Part shown: positions 53,446 through 54,771 of the stretch, in pieces
How the letters are laid out: the number at the start of each line of letters is the position of its first letter
How positions within the stretch are numbered: position 1 is the stretch's first letter
The notes under the pieces: generated by a model
Database searches by the model: none
What the model was told of the DNA's origin: nothing
The model's input: only the letters and a program-made list of their open reading frames with translations
Source of the DNA: SKVR01 sp964589855
GTDB taxonomy: Bacteria; Bacteroidota; Bacteroidia; Bacteroidales; UBA7960
NCBI GenBank assembly: GCA_964589855.1
Contig: CAZPVB010000005.1
Span: forward strand, 1-54,771
Direction of reading: 5' to 3'
Length of the DNA stretch: 54,771 bases
Program-made: the position numbers and the translations under genes

Positions 53446-53569
53446 TGAGTCCCCCCTCTAAAAAGTCAATTATCCACAGATTATACAGATGCTAAATGCT
53501 GATAATCAATCGATATAAAAATAGAAAATGAACACAGATTTGCCGAAAACAAGTTTTCGGGGTGGATTC
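53446..53569 (+). repeat. MITE-like repeat, copy 2
   Basis: Matches 22065-22197. Left end TGAGTCCCCCC, right end reading TGAATCCACCC on the other strand. TTATCCACA at 53470-53478 and hairpin CCGAAAAC-AA-GTTTTCGG at 53543-53560 (one base pair longer than in copy 1). It lacks about 9 bp of the ACACAGAT run present in copy 1. The rest of the gap to 53756 (about 190 bp) shows nothing further. Confidence 0.75.
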
Positions 53570-53756
53570 ATTATTGTTTTTCCAGCATTCCCAATTCAGT
53601 TTTTATTCCTTTTAAAACAAGGTTCTGTCTACACTTTATGGCATTCAGGGCTTACATGAACGAGAGAATTTACCAAAACAATACCTGTATTTTGATAAAT
53701 TTTTCGCATTTTTGCCTTTTCAATGCAGTCTGATATTTTATAATTCAATGCCATAA

Positions 53757-54771
53757 ATGATAACACTGGAGATTATTGTTGTAATCGTGATCCTGATTTT
53801 GGCAGTGATCCTTTTCGCTACCGATATTTTGTCGGTAGATGTAGTGGCATTGCTGATCATGGGAGCATTGATCACCACAGGCATTGTAAGTGCTTCAGAG
53901 GGCGTTTCAGGGTTTAGCAACCCTGCAACCATTACCGTGGCATGCATGTTTATTCTGAGTGCTGCCCTTTTTAAATCGGGGGCTGTCAATGGTATTGGGA
54001 TCAAATTATCACAATTATTTCAAAAAAGTTTCTGGTTGGGTATCATCATCACCATGCTTACCGTGAGTTTGGTTTCTGCTTTTATAAACAACACACCGGT
54101 AGTAGCCATCTTTATCCCTATCATGGCCAATGCAGCAAGCAAATCAGGACATACAGCAGCCAAGATGCTCATGCCCATGTCTTTTGCTTCAATGTTTGGA
54201 GGATTGACAACCCTCATTGGTACTTCAACCAATATTTTGGTAAGTGGTATTGCTGTTGAGCACGATCTGGAGCCTTTCTCTATGTTTGAAATGACACCTA
54301 TGGGGCTGGTGTTTTTTGGCGCCGGATTCGTATATATGGTTCTTATTGGAATAAGATTGATTCCCAAACGGAAAAGCAATGGCGGACTGGTACAAAAGTT
54401 TGGTATGGGCGATTATCTCACCGAGATTGTTTTACAGGACAGTGCCCCCTCTGTGGGGTTGAAGATCAAAGAAAGTCCTTTGAAAAAAACACTCGAAGTA
54501 GATATCCTGGAGGTAAACAGAAACGGACAACGTTTCTTTATGCCCAGCAATGAGATGGTGCTGGAGAGTGGCGACGTGATCAAGGTAAAATGCAACCTCG
54601 ACAAAATCAAAACGCTCAAGGAAAAAGAAGGTGTGCTGCTAAAATCGGATGCCAAGTTTCTGGATAAAGATATGGAAGGCGATAATACCACGCTGGTAGA
54701 AGCGGTGATTGCTCCCAACAGTGAGTTTGAAGGGAAAACCGTTAAGCAACTCTCTTTCAGACAAAGATACA
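53757..54771 (+). CDS. SLC13/DASS-family permease with RCK_C (TrkA-C) domains, 3'-truncated
   Basis: Open to the right edge; 338 codons visible from ATG 53757 (MITLEIIVVIVILILAVILF). The first half of a divalent-anion:sodium symporter (SLC13, also annotated as SLC13 family permease with TrkA-C): TM segments, then the conserved SASEGVSGFSNPATITVACM, FILSAALFKSGAVN, LVSAFINNTPVVAIFIPIMA and SFASMFGGLTTLIGTSTNIL (first SNT-type sodium/substrate motif). A cytosolic RCK_C domain follows (about 220-300: ILEVNRNGQRFFMPSNEMVL, ESGDVIKVKC), and a second begins at the edge (VEAVIAPNSEFEGKTVKQLS). Substrates in the family include sulfate, phosphate and dicarboxylates; this one cannot be assigned. Confidence 0.9.
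   Translation, partial: MITLEIIVVIVILILAVILFATDILSVDVVALLIMGALITTGIVSASEGVSGFSNPATITVACMFILSAALFKSGAVNGIGIKLSQLFQKSFWLGIIITMLTVSLVSAFINNTPVVAIFIPIMANAASKSGHTAAKMLMPMSFASMFGGLTTLIGTSTNILVSGIAVEHDLEPFSMFEMTPMGLVFFGAGFVYMVLIGIRLIPKRKSNGGLVQKFGMGDYLTEIVLQDSAPSVGLKIKESPLKKTLEVDILEVNRNGQRFFMPSNEMVLESGDVIKVKCNLDKIKTLKEKEGVLLKSDAKFLDKDMEGDNTTLVEAVIAPNSEFEGKTVKQLSFRQRY

Noticed and set aside
1..54771. tRNA, rRNA, tmRNA genes, complete insertion sequences and CRISPR arrays
   Set aside because: None could be recognised by eye on either strand; small RNAs cannot be excluded without a covariance-model search.

Overview
The window is chromosomal DNA of a member of the Bacteroidota, most likely a free-living relative of the Bacteroidales/Marinilabiliales. 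The evidence is three secreted proteins with type IX secretion (T9SS) C-terminal sorting domains, several families largely confined to the phylum (DUF4199, DUF4783, FISUMP, DUF5723-like), few Shine-Dalgarno sites, and TAnnTTTG-type -7 promoter boxes. It appears to be a draft or metagenomic scaffold: there is a 100-N gap at 25413-25512, and genes run off both ends (aroF on the left, an SLC13 permease on the right).

Layout. 1-7.8 kb: aroF (DAHP synthase), DUF4199, a FISUMP protein, lpxK, a PAS-containing sigma-54 activator divergent from a membrane-anchored DUF302 protein with a candidate -24/-12 promoter between them, and a SPOR lipoprotein. 7.8-14.5 kb: a tetR-tolC-MFP-RND efflux operon with a 37-bp palindrome in front of its promoter. 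14.5-17 kb: divergent purine salvage genes (purine nucleoside phosphorylase and MTA/SAH deaminase). 17-25 kb: a conserved hypothetical, a T9SS protein with an IgGFc-binding-like region, an orphan tungstate/molybdate-binding lipoprotein, a DRB0094-family RNA ligase and a Tyr/His-rich then Arg/Ser-rich secreted protein. 25-31 kb: an Rpn/PD-(D/E)XK protein broken by the assembly gap, a cytochrome c'-like lipoprotein, mnmE and an M28 peptidase. 31-35.5 kb: a complete ferric-iron ABC importer (binding protein, fused-type permease, ATPase). 35.7-46.6 kb: an outer-membrane beta-barrel-like protein, then two T9SS proteins, the second a subtilisin of about 2,170 residues with five jelly-roll/CARDB-like modules. 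46.7-50.4 kb: a three-gene acyl-CoA carboxylase operon. 50.7-54.8 kb: an N-terminal thioredoxin fused to thioredoxin reductase, rlmH, a DUF4783 protein and the SLC13 permease.

The most unusual content lies between the genes. Four families of short dispersed repeats are visible: R1 (about 130-144 bp, three copies, one of which exactly fills the spacer between the iron permease and ATPase genes and carries the ATPase start codon), R2 (about 80 bp, two good copies plus a fragment), a MITE-like element of about 125-130 bp with terminal inverted repeats and a perfect DnaA-box sequence (two copies 31 kb apart), and a GCGC-TTC-GCGC hairpin repeat with a 40-bp period on both sides of the IgGFc-like gene. 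I see no complete insertion sequence, CRISPR array, rRNA or tRNA gene. I also see no convincing new multi-gene defence or biosynthetic system. The best leads are the repeats, the sigma-54/DUF302 pair, the RNA ligase and the cytochrome-like lipoprotein.
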